Assembly: GCA_018389105.1 (NCBI GenBank)
Contig: JACATO010000626.1
Span: 186,001-250,000 of the forward strand
Source of the DNA: Nautilus pompilius
Taxonomy: Eukaryota > Mollusca > Cephalopoda > Nautilida > Nautilidae
Direction: 5' to 3'
Length of the DNA: 64,000 bases
The first letter of the stretch is position 1. Each line of letters opens with the position of its first letter. The notes below the pieces were generated by a model. It was given only the letters and a program-made list of their open reading frames with translations, had not been told where the DNA came from and made no database searches. The translations under genes and the position numbers were made by a program. This document shows, piece by piece, positions 1 through 11,053 of the stretch.

Positions 1-857
1 CAGAAAATACTTGGATACAGTAAAACGCGCTGGTTGGCTCTTTTGCCGGCTATAGAAAGAATTTTGAAAATATATGATCCTTTAAAATCCTACTTTTTAT
101 CACGGGATAAATGTCCTAGAATTTTAGAAGAGTTTTTTGAAAAAGATTCTTCTAAAATTTGGCTAGAGTTTATACACAATCAAGCAGCTCTTTTTCAAAA
201 TGCTATTAAACTTATAGAAGGTGACAAAATTTCAGTAATCGAAGTGGCAAATGAAGTTAATAATTTAAAATTTGTGCCATGAACGATTAGAAAATAATTA
301 TCTCCCGTTAATTATTCGTAATGCTATAAGCCAACTAGAAGAACAAGGTGCAATAAATCGTGCACAGTTCTATAGTAACTGCATAGATTATTTAGAAGAG
401 TGGACGGTACATTACAATGATATTGAACATTTTCATTGGGTTACATTGAAACAAGAACTTAAATGGAATGATGTGCAAATATCGTTTGATTATATTACTA
501 AAAATTTTCCACATAGTAATATTTCCGAAAATGATCTTTTTAATGAAATATCATTATTAAAAAAATATATTGATGATGAAAAGATTAGATTTTGGGCATC
601 AGCAAAATTCACGATAGAGAACAAACGGTTGGAAATACTTCATCATTTTAAGGCAAATCATATTCCATACATTAATGCACTGAAGCACTGTCCTTACCAG
701 GAACTAATGCTGCAACTGAACGTGATTGTTCTACGGTAAATAAAGTATGGACATCAGAAAAATCACAATTATGTGTGAAATATAATTTAACCAGTTCCTG
801 TGAAAAATTTTGATCTTTTAAACAACGACAGCAATCTACTACAAATAATTCACTCAA
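1..857 (+). pseudogene. hAT-superfamily transposase, 3' part, decayed
   Basis: The sequence enters the window already coding. Frame 1 reads the hAT motif KTRWLALLPAIERILK, followed by DPLKSYFLS and CPRILEEFF up to base 282. The reading then continues in another frame from about base 272 (CHERLENNYLPLIIRN) to 739, and in a third frame reads TERDCSTVNKVWTSEKSQL. That last stretch matches the C-terminal dimerisation region of hAT-type domesticated transposases in animals. Two frameshifts and further stops near 810 and 857 show it is dead. The N-terminal zinc finger and first catalytic residues lie outside the window. Family assignment comes from motif recall; the exact subfamily is not certain. 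Confidence 0.7.
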
Positions 858-860
858 ATG

Positions 861-1084
861 AGAAATACGTCAAAGAATAAATAATACTGTACATATTTTT
901 TAAAATCTATTAAATTTGTTAATTGTACTTATGTTTTAATTAAAATATATAAAAATACTATTTTTGCGTTCTATGAATTTTTTTGTTGTTCTATATGAAC
1001 CAAATTTCTGATCAAGAACCTCACGCTAATGGTGTCCCGCTTTACCGAAGTTAGAATCTGGTCACCTTAGCTTAACCGTAAAAG
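861..1084. other. AT-rich spacer before LINE
   Basis: AT-rich DNA with no coding signal. Composition switches abruptly to GC-rich and CpG-rich at about 1080, which marks the approximate 5' edge of the first LINE copy. Confidence 0.5.
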
Positions 1085-1110
1085 GAGAGAGTTGCCTCCC
1101 TCTAACTACA

Positions 1111-1362
1111 GGCTGCGCCGTACCGCAGCAGATTCTGGAAAAGTACGGTGCTGTGCTCATTCCCTTCAAGTACGACACCACCCCGGGCCTCCCCTTCCTG
1201 CCCGGGCAGCGAAGCGGGAAGATGCTCCTGCGGGAGCCTATCGCGCGCCGGATCAGGGAGGTCGTAGACGGCCGAGCCTACCCGTTCTCGGTTTTTTACC
1301 GGGACCAGCCACAGGCTCCCCCATTCTGCCGGACCACGGGCCATACTGCCCACAGCAGCTAA
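1111..1362 (+). pseudogene. LINE copy 1 ORF1 fragment (zinc-knuckle nucleic-acid-binding protein)
   Basis: The frame reads GCAVPQQILEKYGAVLIPFK, then GKMLLREPIARRIREVVDGR and YRDQPQAPPFCRTTGHTAHS before a stop. Copy 2 has the same segment ending in CRICRTTGHTRFSC, a perfect CX2CX4HX4C zinc knuckle. Copy 1 has lost the first and last cysteines of that knuckle. In this LINE group ORF1 proteins bind element RNA in a ribonucleoprotein particle. Codons after 1362 continue only out of frame as Pro/Arg-rich sequence, so this is a broken remnant. Confidence 0.65.
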
Positions 1363-1775
1363 CGGCGAGGCGCCACCAACGACCGCAAACAACACAACCA
1401 CCGTAACCGCTGACCGGCCAGCGGAGAAGACAGCCTCCCCCCCACCCGTCGGAGGGCGATACAGTTGTCCTCAGTGACGAGGACTTTACTCCAGTGAGAC
1501 CCCGGAGGAGGAGAGCGGGGAAGCGGACCGTCCGAGAGTCGCTCCCCGAGGGAAGGAAAGGCGGAAGGAATGGACGAGGCTCTCCGCCGCCTCCTGGAGG
1601 TGTGTAGCGAGGCGCCTAAGGTCCAGACGCCACCCACCACCTCCAACACAACCGATCCGGCTCAGGGGGCCGATCGCACGGAAGCGCTCGCCTAAGCGGT
1701 GACACTTCGTTTTGGACGGACCTCCCGGTTTTGGACTAGATAAAGCCCACGGACGATGAGTATCGGCTTACGATC

Positions 1776-4107
1776 ATGCGTAGACTGGAATTTGTCTCCC
1801 TCAATTTAAGGGGGATAAAATCCAACAAACACTGGCACTCTTTTCTCGATCAACTCGAACATTCACACCAACCGATGATCGCCTGCCTTCAGGAACTACA
1901 CTTAAAATCACAACACGAGGTAGATAGGCACTTCGCTAACTGGTCCGGGTGCATGATCTCCAGCCTCGACTCCACAGGTAGAAAAAAAGGTGTAGCTATC
2001 CTTTTCCACCACAGTTTAAACGTAAGATTAGAACACTCTTACAGTGATAACGACGGTAGGATCGCGATCGCCAGTTACCAAAACGAGCTCCAAAGAAAAG
2101 TGATGACAGTATCGCTATACGCTCCTAACGTGGCGAAGGAGCGGGCGGCGTTCTTTCAGAACCTCAACGACAGGCTAGAAACTGAACTTAGGTCAGACCC
2201 CGCCGACGATATTTATATCTTAGGTGATTTTAACTGTGTAGCCTCCCACGAACTAGACAGGCAGGGTCCTGACATTAAAAGTAGGACTCATCTGGTCGGC
2301 GAGCCGCACCTGCGAACCATGTGCTCGAGGTTCGACCTCGCCGACGCCTTCAGATTCAAACACCCGGACGCGAAAGCGTACACACACTACAGTAAGAAGT
2401 ACCAGGCAGCCACTAGAATAGAGGGCTGTACGCTTCTAAACTCGCCCTTAGACAGCTCCAGAGCGTCTCGCACAACGCCATCCCCTGGAGTGACCACTGC
2501 CAGGTTCAGGCCGCCTTCACGGTCCAGGCGAACACCAGAGGTCCCGGTGTATGGAGGCTCAACAACGCTGTTCTGACTGAGTCAGAATACGTTGAGAGCA
2601 TCCAATGCATCTGGGAGGACTGGTCCCTTCGAGGGCGGAGTTCGCCGACCCCCTGGAGTGGTGGGACGCAGGTAAGGTTAGACTAAGGCAATTCAGTAAA
2701 AAATACTGTCAGGCGCGCAGCGCATACCAGCAATATGTAGAAGCTAGCCTAAAAGCAGACTTAAAAGCAGAACTAACCCAGGCCGCAATAGGATTAGATA
2801 GGACCGGTTCTATTAAAGCCATTCAAACCGAGTTAGACAACCTGCAATTAAACAAAACGGAAGGCGCTAGAATTAGAGCCCGAGTACCGGCTATGAACGG
2901 AGAAGGGAATAGTCGGTCCTTCCGTGGTTTAGAAAAATCCAAGTCAGATAAGCGTTCTATAAATAAACTGATAAACCAAGACGGCCTCATCATCTCCGAC
3001 ATGGAGGGAATACTTAGGGAAGAGTCTCGGTACTATAAAGAACTTTATAGTAAATCGGACACATGTCCGGTAGCTCAGGACGAACTCTTGGCGTGTCTAG
3101 AAAATAAACTAGACCCCCTAGACGCCGAACTCTGCGAAGGACCCCTAACCTTTCAAGAAATAAAACAGGCCATTAGGGCCTCAAATAACGAAAAGACCCC
3201 AGGAAATGACGGCCTTACGCTGGAATTTTATAAAAGATTCGAATATCTTCTAGCTAAGGACCTGACAGACACTGCGAATAGCGCACACAGTAAGGGGGCT
3301 CTCTCGGAATCCCAGCGCGTCGCCACGATCACTTTGCTCCCGAAGGGAGGTGACGCGGCGCGCCTGGACAACTGGAGGCCCATAAGTCTCCTAAACAGCG
3401 ACTATAAAATAATAGCTAAGGCGTTAGCCAACAGGCTAGCAAAAGTCTTAGATAAAATCATAGGTGCCGAACAAACCTGTTCAGTCCCCGGCAGGAGTAT
3501 CACCGATACCCTCCAACTGTTCAGAGAAATCACTAGTAGACTAGACACGGAAAGTTCCATAGGTATTATGCTGGCCGTAGACCAAAAGAAAGCCTTTGAT
3601 AGGGTAGACTGGGACTTTCTCTTTAAGACACTTAAAACCCTCGGCTTCGGGGAGTATTTCATCCGCTTCATCCGCCTCCTTTACACTCTTCCTTCTACTT
3701 AGATCCTCCAGAACGGCTTCACATCGCCGTCGTTCCACCCGACCAGGGGCATCCGTCAGGGGTGTCCCCTCAGCGCCATGCTTTACATCCTGGCATCGGA
3801 ACCACTGGCAGCCTACATTAGAGCGAAAACGACCATCACGGGCATCGAGGGAACGAAAATACAACAATACGTCGACGACATGACACTGTTACTCCCGGAT
3901 GAGACCAGTCTGCGCGGAGCCCTCAATGCCCTGGAGAAATATGAGAAGGCTTCGGGCGCCAGCATCAACAGGAAAAAGACGCAGGCGGCATGGCTTGAGG
4001 GCACCGGCGGTCCCCTGGAAAAGCACGGCATAGCTTGGGTGGACGACCAGATCAAACTTCTGGGGATCTACCTCCCGACTAACCACACCGCAGACACCCG
4101 GACTTAG
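1776..4107 (+). pseudogene. LINE copy 1 ORF2 (endonuclease plus reverse transcriptase), broken
   Basis: The ATG at 1776 begins MRRLEFVSLNLRGIKSNKHW. Endonuclease motifs follow in order: LNLRG, the catalytic QELHL glutamate, YAPN, GDFNCV, and a DRVYAS/SDH region. The frame changes at about 2428 and again near 2636. From 2605 one frame carries the reverse transcriptase: NWRPISLLNSDYKII, PGRSITDTLQLF, motif A AVDQKKAFDRVDW, and motif C QYVDDMTLLL (YVDD in place of the commoner YADD). A single in-frame TAG at 3700-3702, aligned to a Gln codon in copy 2, interrupts it. The ORF ends right after IKLLGIYLPTN, well short of a full-length ORF2. Two frameshifts plus one nonsense codon make it non-autonomous. 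Confidence 0.85.
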
Positions 4108-4153
4108 TTCCTTTTTCCGCTGTGCGTAACTTGTAAAAGTCTATAAAGACTTG

Positions 4154-4751
4154 AGCGGAAAAATGCTGCTGCGGAAGCCAATCCTAAGGAGAATCAAAGA
4201 AACGGTAGAAGGGAGAATTTACAGCTTCGCCTTCTACAGGGACCAACCGGCTCCACCCCGGTACTGCCGCATATGCCGGACAACCGGCCATACCCGCTTC
4301 AGCTGCCTGACAGGAGCAGAAAAAGCAACAGAAGTAACGGTAAGTGACCCCTCCCCTGAGACAACAAAGGAGGACAGGGGGGGGGGGTAAAGGAGCTAAG
4401 AGCCAGAAAACAGCGAAGCCCACCGAACAGAGGCCCAACACCATCAAAGAGGAACCGGGAGAAAGAAATAACCCTCCCGACCCCAAGAAAACACCGACAG
4501 GCCCCGACGGGGAAGACGACCCCGTCGTCGTCTCCGTAAAGAAGCCACAACGGCCTAAAGGGACGAAGAGAACCGTGAGGGACTCGAACCCTCCAACCCC
4601 TCCGAAGGAGCGGAAGGTGGAGAATCCACCCACCCCACAACAGCCAAGGGAGACGTCTACGGAGAGACCCAATATGGAGCCAACCGTGGTCCTCCAGAAG
4701 ATAGCCCCACCCACGACTCAAGGGGCTGAAGGCATGGAGGTGCCCACCTGA
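4154..4751 (+). pseudogene. LINE copy 2 ORF1, C-terminal half with CCHC knuckle
   Basis: It begins GKMLLRKPILRRIKETVEGR, then YRDQPAPPRYCRICRTTGH. CRICRTTGHTRFSC is an exact CX2CX4HX4C zinc knuckle. A run of about eleven G at 4377-4387 shifts the frame. The remainder then reads as a highly charged, proline-rich tail (for example KKTPTGPDGEDDPVVVSVKK) ending at the TGA at 4749-4751. The N-terminal half is missing because the copy is 5'-truncated against copy 1. The role in the family is RNA binding and nucleic-acid chaperoning for the LINE particle. Confidence 0.7.
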
Positions 4752-4833
4752 GGGGTGTCACTTCCATTTCGGACGGCCCTTTCGGCCTCAACCCCGGTAA
4801 AGTCCACGGACCGCGATCGTTTGATCCTTGATT
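4752..4833 (+). other. Conserved ORF1-ORF2 spacer of the LINE
   Basis: The spacer before ORF2 resembles the one in copy 1 (about 1697-1775). Both carry a GTGxCACTTCxxTTTxGGACGG core followed by a CCACGGAC block just before the ORF2 ATG. Conservation between two otherwise diverged copies suggests a role in ORF2 translation or RNA folding, but that is inference. Confidence 0.4.
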
Positions 4834-6890
4834 ATGTCTAGACGCCTTGAAATCTTATCCCTGAATTTAAGAGGGATAAAATTTAACAAACATTGGAATA
4901 GCTACCTAGATCAACTGACACACACCACACACGACAGGATAATCTGCATGCAGGAGCTGCATCTGCAGTCTAACCATGAGGTAGATAAGTATCTCACCAA
5001 CTGGCATGGACTAGCGGTAACCAGCCTAGACCCAATAGGTAGAAAGAAAGGTGTTGCGATCCTCTTCCACCCGAACATACAACCAAAAATAGGTGACTTC
5101 AACTGTGTCCCTTCCCATGAGTTAGACAGGCAGGGAGCAGACATTAAAAGTAGGACGCATCTGATGGGAGCACCACAGCTGCAAACCATGTGTTCGCGGT
5201 TTGGCCTGGTCGATGCGTATAGATATAAACACCCGAACGCGTTGTCGTACTCATTATAGTAAAAAGTATAGTGTAGCAACTAGACTGGATAGAGTGTACG
5301 CATCTAAACACATGGCTAGGCAACTCCAGGACGTGGCGCACGACGTTATCGCGTGGAGTGACCATTCCCAGGTCACGGCCGGCTTCTTGATTCAAGCGAA
5401 TACCAGAGGACCCGGATTATGGAAGCTCAACAACGCTATGCTGACTGAGTCGGAGTACGTCGAGAGCGTCCAGAACATCTGGAGAGACTGGTCCCTGCGC
5501 AAGGACGAGTTCGCCGACCCCCTGGAATGGTGGGACTTAGGCAAGGACAGACTAAGGAACTTTAGCATAAGGTATAGTCAGGCACGTAGTGCATATAAGG
5601 TATACATAGAATCTAGGCTCAAAGAGGAACTAAAGCTAGAGCTTAAACAGGCCGCTTTAGGGCTAGACAACAAGGAAACGATACAAGCCATCCAAACCAA
5701 GATCAACCGCATTCAGGTAGACAAAACAGAAGGAGCGAGGATTAGGGCCTGAGTACCGGCCATGAACGGTGAAGGTTGTAGGAGGTCCTTCTGTGGTTTA
5801 GAAAAAGCAAATGGTGATAGGAAAACTATAAATAAATTGATAAACAAAGACAGCCAGACCCTCACTAACCTGGAGGACATCCTAGATGAAGAGTCTCGGT
5901 TTTATAGCGAACTATACACTAGAGAAGACACTTGTCCTTCAGCTCAGGACGAAATCTTGGCGTGTCTGGAAAATAAACTAGACCCCCTAGATGCCGAACT
6001 CTGCGAAGGCCCCATAAACGTTAATGGAATAAAACAGGCCATTAGGGCCTCAAATAAAGACAAGACTCCCGGAAAGGACGGCCTTACGCTAGACTTTTAT
6101 AAGAGATTTGAATATCTCCTAGCAGACGACCTGACTTTCGTTGCGAATAGCGCATACAGTAGGGGGGGTTCTCTCAGAATCCCAGCGTGCCGCCACCATC
6201 GTCCTGCTACCGAAGGGGGGCGACGGGGCGTACCTGGAGAACTGGAGGCCCGTAAGTCTCTTAAATAGCGATTATAAAATTATCACTAAGGTGCTAGCAA
6301 ACCGGCTAGGCAAAGTAATTGGTAAAGTTACGAGTGCAGATCAGACCTGTGCAGCTCCTGGTAGGAGTATCACGAATACCCTCCAGCTGTTCAGAGAAAT
6401 TACAAGTAGGCTAGACACGGAAAATTCCCTTGGAATTCCTAGGCTTTGGGGAGTATTTTATCAATTTCATCCGCCTTCTCTACAGAGACATCACTACACA
6501 AATACAACAAAACGGTTTCCTTTCTTCGCCTATCCACCCAACTAGAGGCATACGGCAGGGATGCCCCCTGAGCGCCATGCTTTATGTCCTCACTGCTGAG
6601 ACGATGGCAGCCTATATCCGCTCTAATGGAAACATTAGGGGTATAGGCGACGTCAAAGTCCAGCAGTACGCAGACGACACGACGCTATTCCTGCAGGAGG
6701 CCCTCGGCGCTCTCGAGGTCTACGAAAGGGCCTCGGGAGCTAAGATAAACAAGACGACAGCGGCATGGCTGGGAGGCTCCCAGAAGCCGCCTAAACGTCA
6801 CAGCGTGACATGGGTGGAAGGCCAGATAAAATTACTAGGCATCTTTTTCCCCACTAACACCGTTCACAAGATCAAGGCTTTACTAACAGC
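4834..6890 (+). pseudogene. LINE copy 2 ORF2, multiply disrupted
   Basis: The ATG at 4834 gives MSRRLEILSLNLRGIKFNKH, with QELHLQSNHEVDKY and GDFNCVPSHELDRQG. The stretch between FHPN and GDFNC is only about six residues, against roughly 69 in copy 1. The endonuclease has therefore lost a central block containing the YAPN motif. The frame moves at about 5240 and continues THYSKKYSVATRLDRVYASK with SDHSQV intact. A TGA at 5750-5752 stands where copy 1 has CGA (Arg), a typical CpG decay. A poly-G run at about 6166 shifts the frame again. At 6436 about 23 codons are missing, including reverse-transcriptase motif A. Motif C reads QQYADDTTLFL. The protein could not be functional. Confidence 0.85.
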
Positions 6891-7460
6891 ATGGTCTTCT
6901 TGGTCAATGTCAACAATAGCATCTTGACAACGAATGCAGATGTGGTTAGTAAACAATATCTGTCATAATCCAAACTACTATGCCATATCAGTAACATTTG
7001 CCTCAGCGAACTTTGCACTATATACGAGTTGGTCACTCGTTACTGACAGATCAGGTTGTTATTTTACATTATGCAAGAACAGCACTGCTGGTACAGGAAA
7101 GGGATTCTACATTTTTACCACAGAAATTCTCACATTATCAATTAATAATTTTGGTATAAATGAGTTTGTTGTTCTGTTTTTTGGAAACTAAACAAAGAGC
7201 TTCAAAGCCAACATTCTCATCCACAGTCAAGGATGTAGGATAGTTTTTCTGATGAGGTAAATTGAAATTTCATGCACCTATTCTGCAGGATGTCACTAAC
7301 AGCTATATATCTTCCCTGACCATAATCTGGAAGAAGAATCAGGGCATTCAAGTTATTTTCCTGACAAATTCAACAGAACACTTGGATCATCAACTGAAAG
7401 CAACACACCCAAATCATAACAATATGATAAATTAAAGCAAGTTCTCACATGCATATGGAA
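6891..7460. other. Unassigned sequence after LINE copy 2
   Basis: Open frames exist here (for example 6934-7191 on the plus strand), but the translation has no recognisable motif. The segment may include the far end of the Tc1-like relic that follows. Confidence 0.3.
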
Positions 7461-7463
7461 AAC

Positions 7464-7800
7464 CTAGACTTTGGTATTATCATGTTGGAAGAATAATTCC
7501 CGCCCAATAGGATGTCTTCTAGAGGAAATGGAATTATGGATGAAAACCTGCATGTATCTGCTACTAGAAGTCAGTATATCTTCACTATTCCAATTTCTGG
7601 CACCTTTGCCAGACACGCAGCCATACACTTGTAATGGTCCACTGCAATGCTTCACTTTAGCTGTTCTACACTCACTGATCTGCCTTTGAACAAACAGCTG
7701 TTAATTGTTGGTAAAAAGTTAATAAATTCATTTCTGCTGCCCATTTCAGACTTATGGGGTTGCCTATTCTCAGGAATGATTTTTAGCCAGATGCATATCT
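7464..7800 (-). pseudogene. Tc1-like transposase fragment
   Basis: The minus strand from about 7655 reads VKHCSGPLQVYGCVSGKGAR and then IHNSISSRRHPIGRELFFQH followed by DN. This is the central Tc1 catalytic-core pattern (VKHGGG-VWGC ... FQHDN). The DN of the second catalytic region is present. Sequence on either side does not give a convincing N-terminal DNA-binding domain or a third catalytic residue. No terminal inverted repeats were found by eye. It is an old degraded copy. Confidence 0.6.
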
Positions 7801-10480
7801 ATTGACACCACTTTGCCTTTAAAGTCTCTTGCAGTTTTCTTCAAAAAACATCATCATCATATTTGCAGCCAGGCCATTTCCAATTATCGTTTGCCATGTA
7901 AAAGCATACCAGAGATACTTTAAGCAGTTTGGGATTTCTTCCTCAAACACTTCCATTATCAATAATGCCAGTTTTATGTATTTTCCTCAGTCATGCAAAC
8001 TGCTCTCACCCTCTAAAATGAAGTTGGGCTGCAATCTGTCACATGAAGTAGCCTTCACTAGCTAAGACTTTGGGTTTTATATGTTTATCATGTGTTATTT
8101 CCTTCCCAGGAATCAGTATACACGAAACATTCACAACACAATGAAGAATTACTAAATCTAAAAATAATTTCTTTGAGATTATAGAGAGACAGAATAGGTA
8201 ACATACCATTCTATTCAATTTAACTCGCTTCAAAATTTTTTCTAAAACTGCATTCATTAATTTTATCCAGAAAATTATACCCGTGATGAACAGTAAGCAG
8301 ACTAGTGTTTTCTAAATGCTATTACTAATGAAGAGACGACAAAAAATCTAGTCACCTGTTAAATACCCTGATCTCTATTCATCTGACTAATTTCTAGTTT
8401 CTGTTTTGCCCACTATGGTATTTGTACCTTCTTATGTCAACTGACAAGAGATGCAAACATTGTGGAAATCTTCTAAAGTACCAGCCGCACTTTTGTTGGA
8501 AATGCAATTCCTCTTATCTATTTATAAAGTTTGTTCTATCTGTAATTAAAATCATGCATTTACACCATCTATTCAGGTGAAGTAGCCAGCCCATTAATTG
8601 CTTGCTTGCTTTCTCTACAATGACGGGATTATTATTAGCTGGCCCACAACCACCAAAAATTCAAAATTCTTTACAAAACAGTTCTACATTATTCAGAAGC
8701 ACTAATAGAGAGATTTGTGGTTAATTTTCTTCAGAGACTCATTTTTCAAGTTAAGTTACGCTCCTGTGAAACCTAATAATAATTTGAAAATTCAAGTTAA
8801 TGATTAAAAATTTTTTTATCAGTTCACAAAGAAATTAATGACAAAATACCGCTATCTTTACATAATCACTATTTTCAAGACTATTGAGTGAGAAAGCAGC
8901 TTTTTTACAGGCATCACCATGATTAACCAATGTAACTATGGCATAATAATTTAGTACCAAGCTAGCTTTACAAATATAAATAAAATTACTACTACTGAAG
9001 AAACGCGTCTAGAATGGTTCTTTAATTTCTTGATGTAATCACATTATACTGCTTTTCCATTACACGAGTTAAACAAACTGTACTAGATTAGTAACTTCAC
9101 AGCTCTATTCTTTAGTGGTGATATCAAAATGGCTAAAGTCCTTTTCACCAAAAGTCAACACAATCTCCTCCACAAAAATTACCTCCATTTGTCTGTAACT
9201 GAAATTTACTTTTAACAAACAAAGAAATAAAGGTTTAATTAAAATTAGCTTTTCAAACTTAAACCTTTCAGTGCTGGTGGTCAACATTTTAATTTCCACC
9301 TTCTCACAACCATTTGTTGACTGAATGACTGAAGTGGCCAGAGCTGTAATTTCTCTGAATTTTGACGGAGGTCTTGTTCTTCTACTCGCTGTTTTCTCAG
9401 TGGTAGTCTTCTGTGCCAGAATGCTGACATCTTCCAGCTGTACAACTATTTTCATTTAATGTACTAGTTCATTGTCTGTTGATGTTGAACGATTTATAAA
9501 TTATATATTTTGTGATCTTCAAAAATCATGATGTTCCTTAGCTTTCACTGAAATAGCCAGGCTTAGTAATCTGTTTAAAGTTTAAGCAGTAACCAAACTC
9601 ATTTCTAAAGATTCTTCACAATGATAGCCACATCGCTGCAAAATACATGATCCGCAGTCCTATCACTTCCTCTAACCAGAACTGATTATAGACAGCGCAG
9701 CTAATATTTAATTAAATAAAAAAACCCTTAAAAGTAGATAAGTATTGCATACCCTGAAATAGATTTTAAAAGAAAATTTAAAGAACCTTGCTTTTATTTC
9801 AAAGATCAATGAGAGCATATTACAAATATAGAAAACTTAACTAAATAATTCTTCATTAAGTTCAATGAACTTGGAAAATGAATAAAAAAGCATTGAATAA
9901 ATATAAAATTCCATTTTGCTGCATATTTATTCAAGTGTAATCTGTTGATACAAGCAGCCAGTTCTATTTTAGCCCTCTACAAACAATCAGTCCAAAAGGA
10001 TTTGCACACCTGCATATTTACTATAGAGTTCTCAAAAATATTTCATATGAAAAATATGTGAAGTGAAAAAAGAAAACTAAAACAATTTTGATATTATTTT
10101 GTTTTAATATCCTAACCCTAATATTAAGTTTACTAATTTCCTTTTTGTCAGTACTAACTGAGCTGAGCTGAGCTCACAGTAGTCTGAAGTTCTCTCTAAA
10201 AGCAGATGTAAAACAACAGAAAATTATTTCCTGTTCTGTTACTGTTAGTAAACTAACTAATAAATGGATTTACATTTATACTTCATTGTTACCATTATAT
10301 TATTAATTTGTTTGGTAGATACCCTTGGCAAATTTTATTATACAAATGTATACATGTCAACTGTAAATGCTAAGATGTTAAGTAAATGCCATGCATAACT
10401 AATTTTTTTTAGTACTTATCTGTATTAAAATGTTACTCAAATGTAGAGACTAGGGATGTGTTATGAATATGGTATCACAA
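7801..10480. other. Unannotated AT-rich DNA
   Basis: No recognisable gene or repeat was seen. A minus-strand open frame at 9105-9455 is Ser/Thr-rich and has an AG before LEDVSILAQ and a GT after IQSTN, so it might be an exon, but nothing identifies it. A short minus-strand block at 8203-8250 (NAVLEKILKRVKLNRM followed by GTATGT) is similarly inconclusive. Confidence 0.3.
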
Positions 10481-10505
10481 TGCATATATTTTCCAGGTTT
10501 CCAAA

Positions 10506-10880
10506 ATGGAAAAATGCAATGCAACTATGCTAACTGCAGATATGGTGGTAGAATTAGCGACTGAAAAGATTATGGATGTAGATATGGAGTCATAATATTC
10601 TGAAACATTGATGAAGCACACTATGAACCTGAAGAGGACGTTGAACATTGGAGGACAGAAAATTCACCAACTTGGTCAGCTTCAGGTATCCAGTTTAGGC
10701 AAAGAATCTTGTGTTAGTGATGGCAATAGTTTTTCTGAGTCTTCTGAAGAGGAACCTGAAGACAATGTCCAAAAGACAATTAGACTAAGCTGCAATGGCA
10801 CATACTGGAGCAAAAACCCTCCCGATCAAGGAAAAACACCAAGCCACAAACATCGCATCTTGATTTTTTTTCAACCAATC
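10506..10880 (+). pseudogene. piggyBac-like transposase N-terminal fragment
   Basis: The ATG at 10506 opens MEKCNATMLTADMVVELATE, which stops at 10595. The reading resumes in a second frame (10608-10883) with an acidic stretch SESSEEEPEDN and then NGTYWSKNPPDQGKTPSHKH. The G-T-x-W-S-K-x-P-P-x-x-G-x-T-x-x-H pattern is the conserved entry to the piggyBac (DDE_Tnp_1_7) domain. The catalytic Asp residues are not present nearby. It is a truncated relic. Confidence 0.5.
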
Positions 10881-11053
10881 TAGGAGTTGTCAGTGATGAG
10901 CATGTTGAAAAGTTTCACAACGACATGAAGGTGATGCAAAATAGATATCAGGGTAAATTCAATCCCAACATGATGGGTGATTACTGTTGGTTCCTCCAAA
11001 GGGAGACTGATTCCTCACATAAACGTAAGAACAAGTGTCTGAAACATTTTTGA
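10880..11053 (+). pseudogene. Repeat-associated ORF end of the SDEH-ERFH type
   Basis: The frame reads LGVVSDEHVEKFHNDMKVMQ, NRYQGKFNPNMMGDYCWFLQ and CLKHF before a stop at 11051. This resembles the tail (VSDEHGERFHQDI...MxxRYQG...ADYCW) that recurs in many animal repetitive ORFs of unclear function. It directly abuts the piggyBac-like piece in a different frame, so the two may be one chimeric repeat or two adjacent insertions. The resemblance is from memory. Confidence 0.45.

Larger units (their letters stand above)
1085..4110 (+). mobile_element. Tx1/L1-clade-like LINE, copy 1 (both ends truncated)
   Basis: Base composition is much richer in GC and CpG than the flanks. The order is an ORF1 remnant with a damaged zinc knuckle, a Pro/Arg-rich tail out of frame, a short spacer, then ORF2 with an apurinic-type endonuclease and a reverse transcriptase. 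The reverse transcriptase has the NWRPISLLNSDYKI and PGRSITDTLQLFREI signatures of the L1/Tx1 group. Homology to copy 2 stops just after the LLGIYLPTN motif (about 4085), so the C-terminal part and the 3' UTR are missing. Retained CpGs suggest a fairly recent insertion or weak methylation. Confidence 0.85.
4140..6890 (+). mobile_element. Tx1/L1-clade-like LINE, copy 2 (diverged, internally deleted)
   Basis: This second copy lies head-to-tail immediately after copy 1 and starts within ORF1 at SGKMLLRKPI. It keeps the same gene order and roughly the same 3' stopping point (LLGIFFPTN, about 6861). It differs from copy 1 throughout at many positions. Against copy 1 it carries an in-frame loss of about 63 endonuclease codons near 5085, a loss in the reverse transcriptase near 6436, and frameshifts at poly-G runs near 4377-4387 and 6164-6170. 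It is a relic related to, but not a recent duplicate of, copy 1. Confidence 0.85.

Noticed and set aside
3402-4086. Minus-strand open frames opposite the LINE reverse transcriptase
   Set aside because: They are antisense shadows of the RT coding region.
4184-4721. Minus-strand Gly/Val-rich open frames opposite the LINE ORF1
   Set aside because: They are shadows of the proline-rich ORF1 tail on the plus strand, without motifs.
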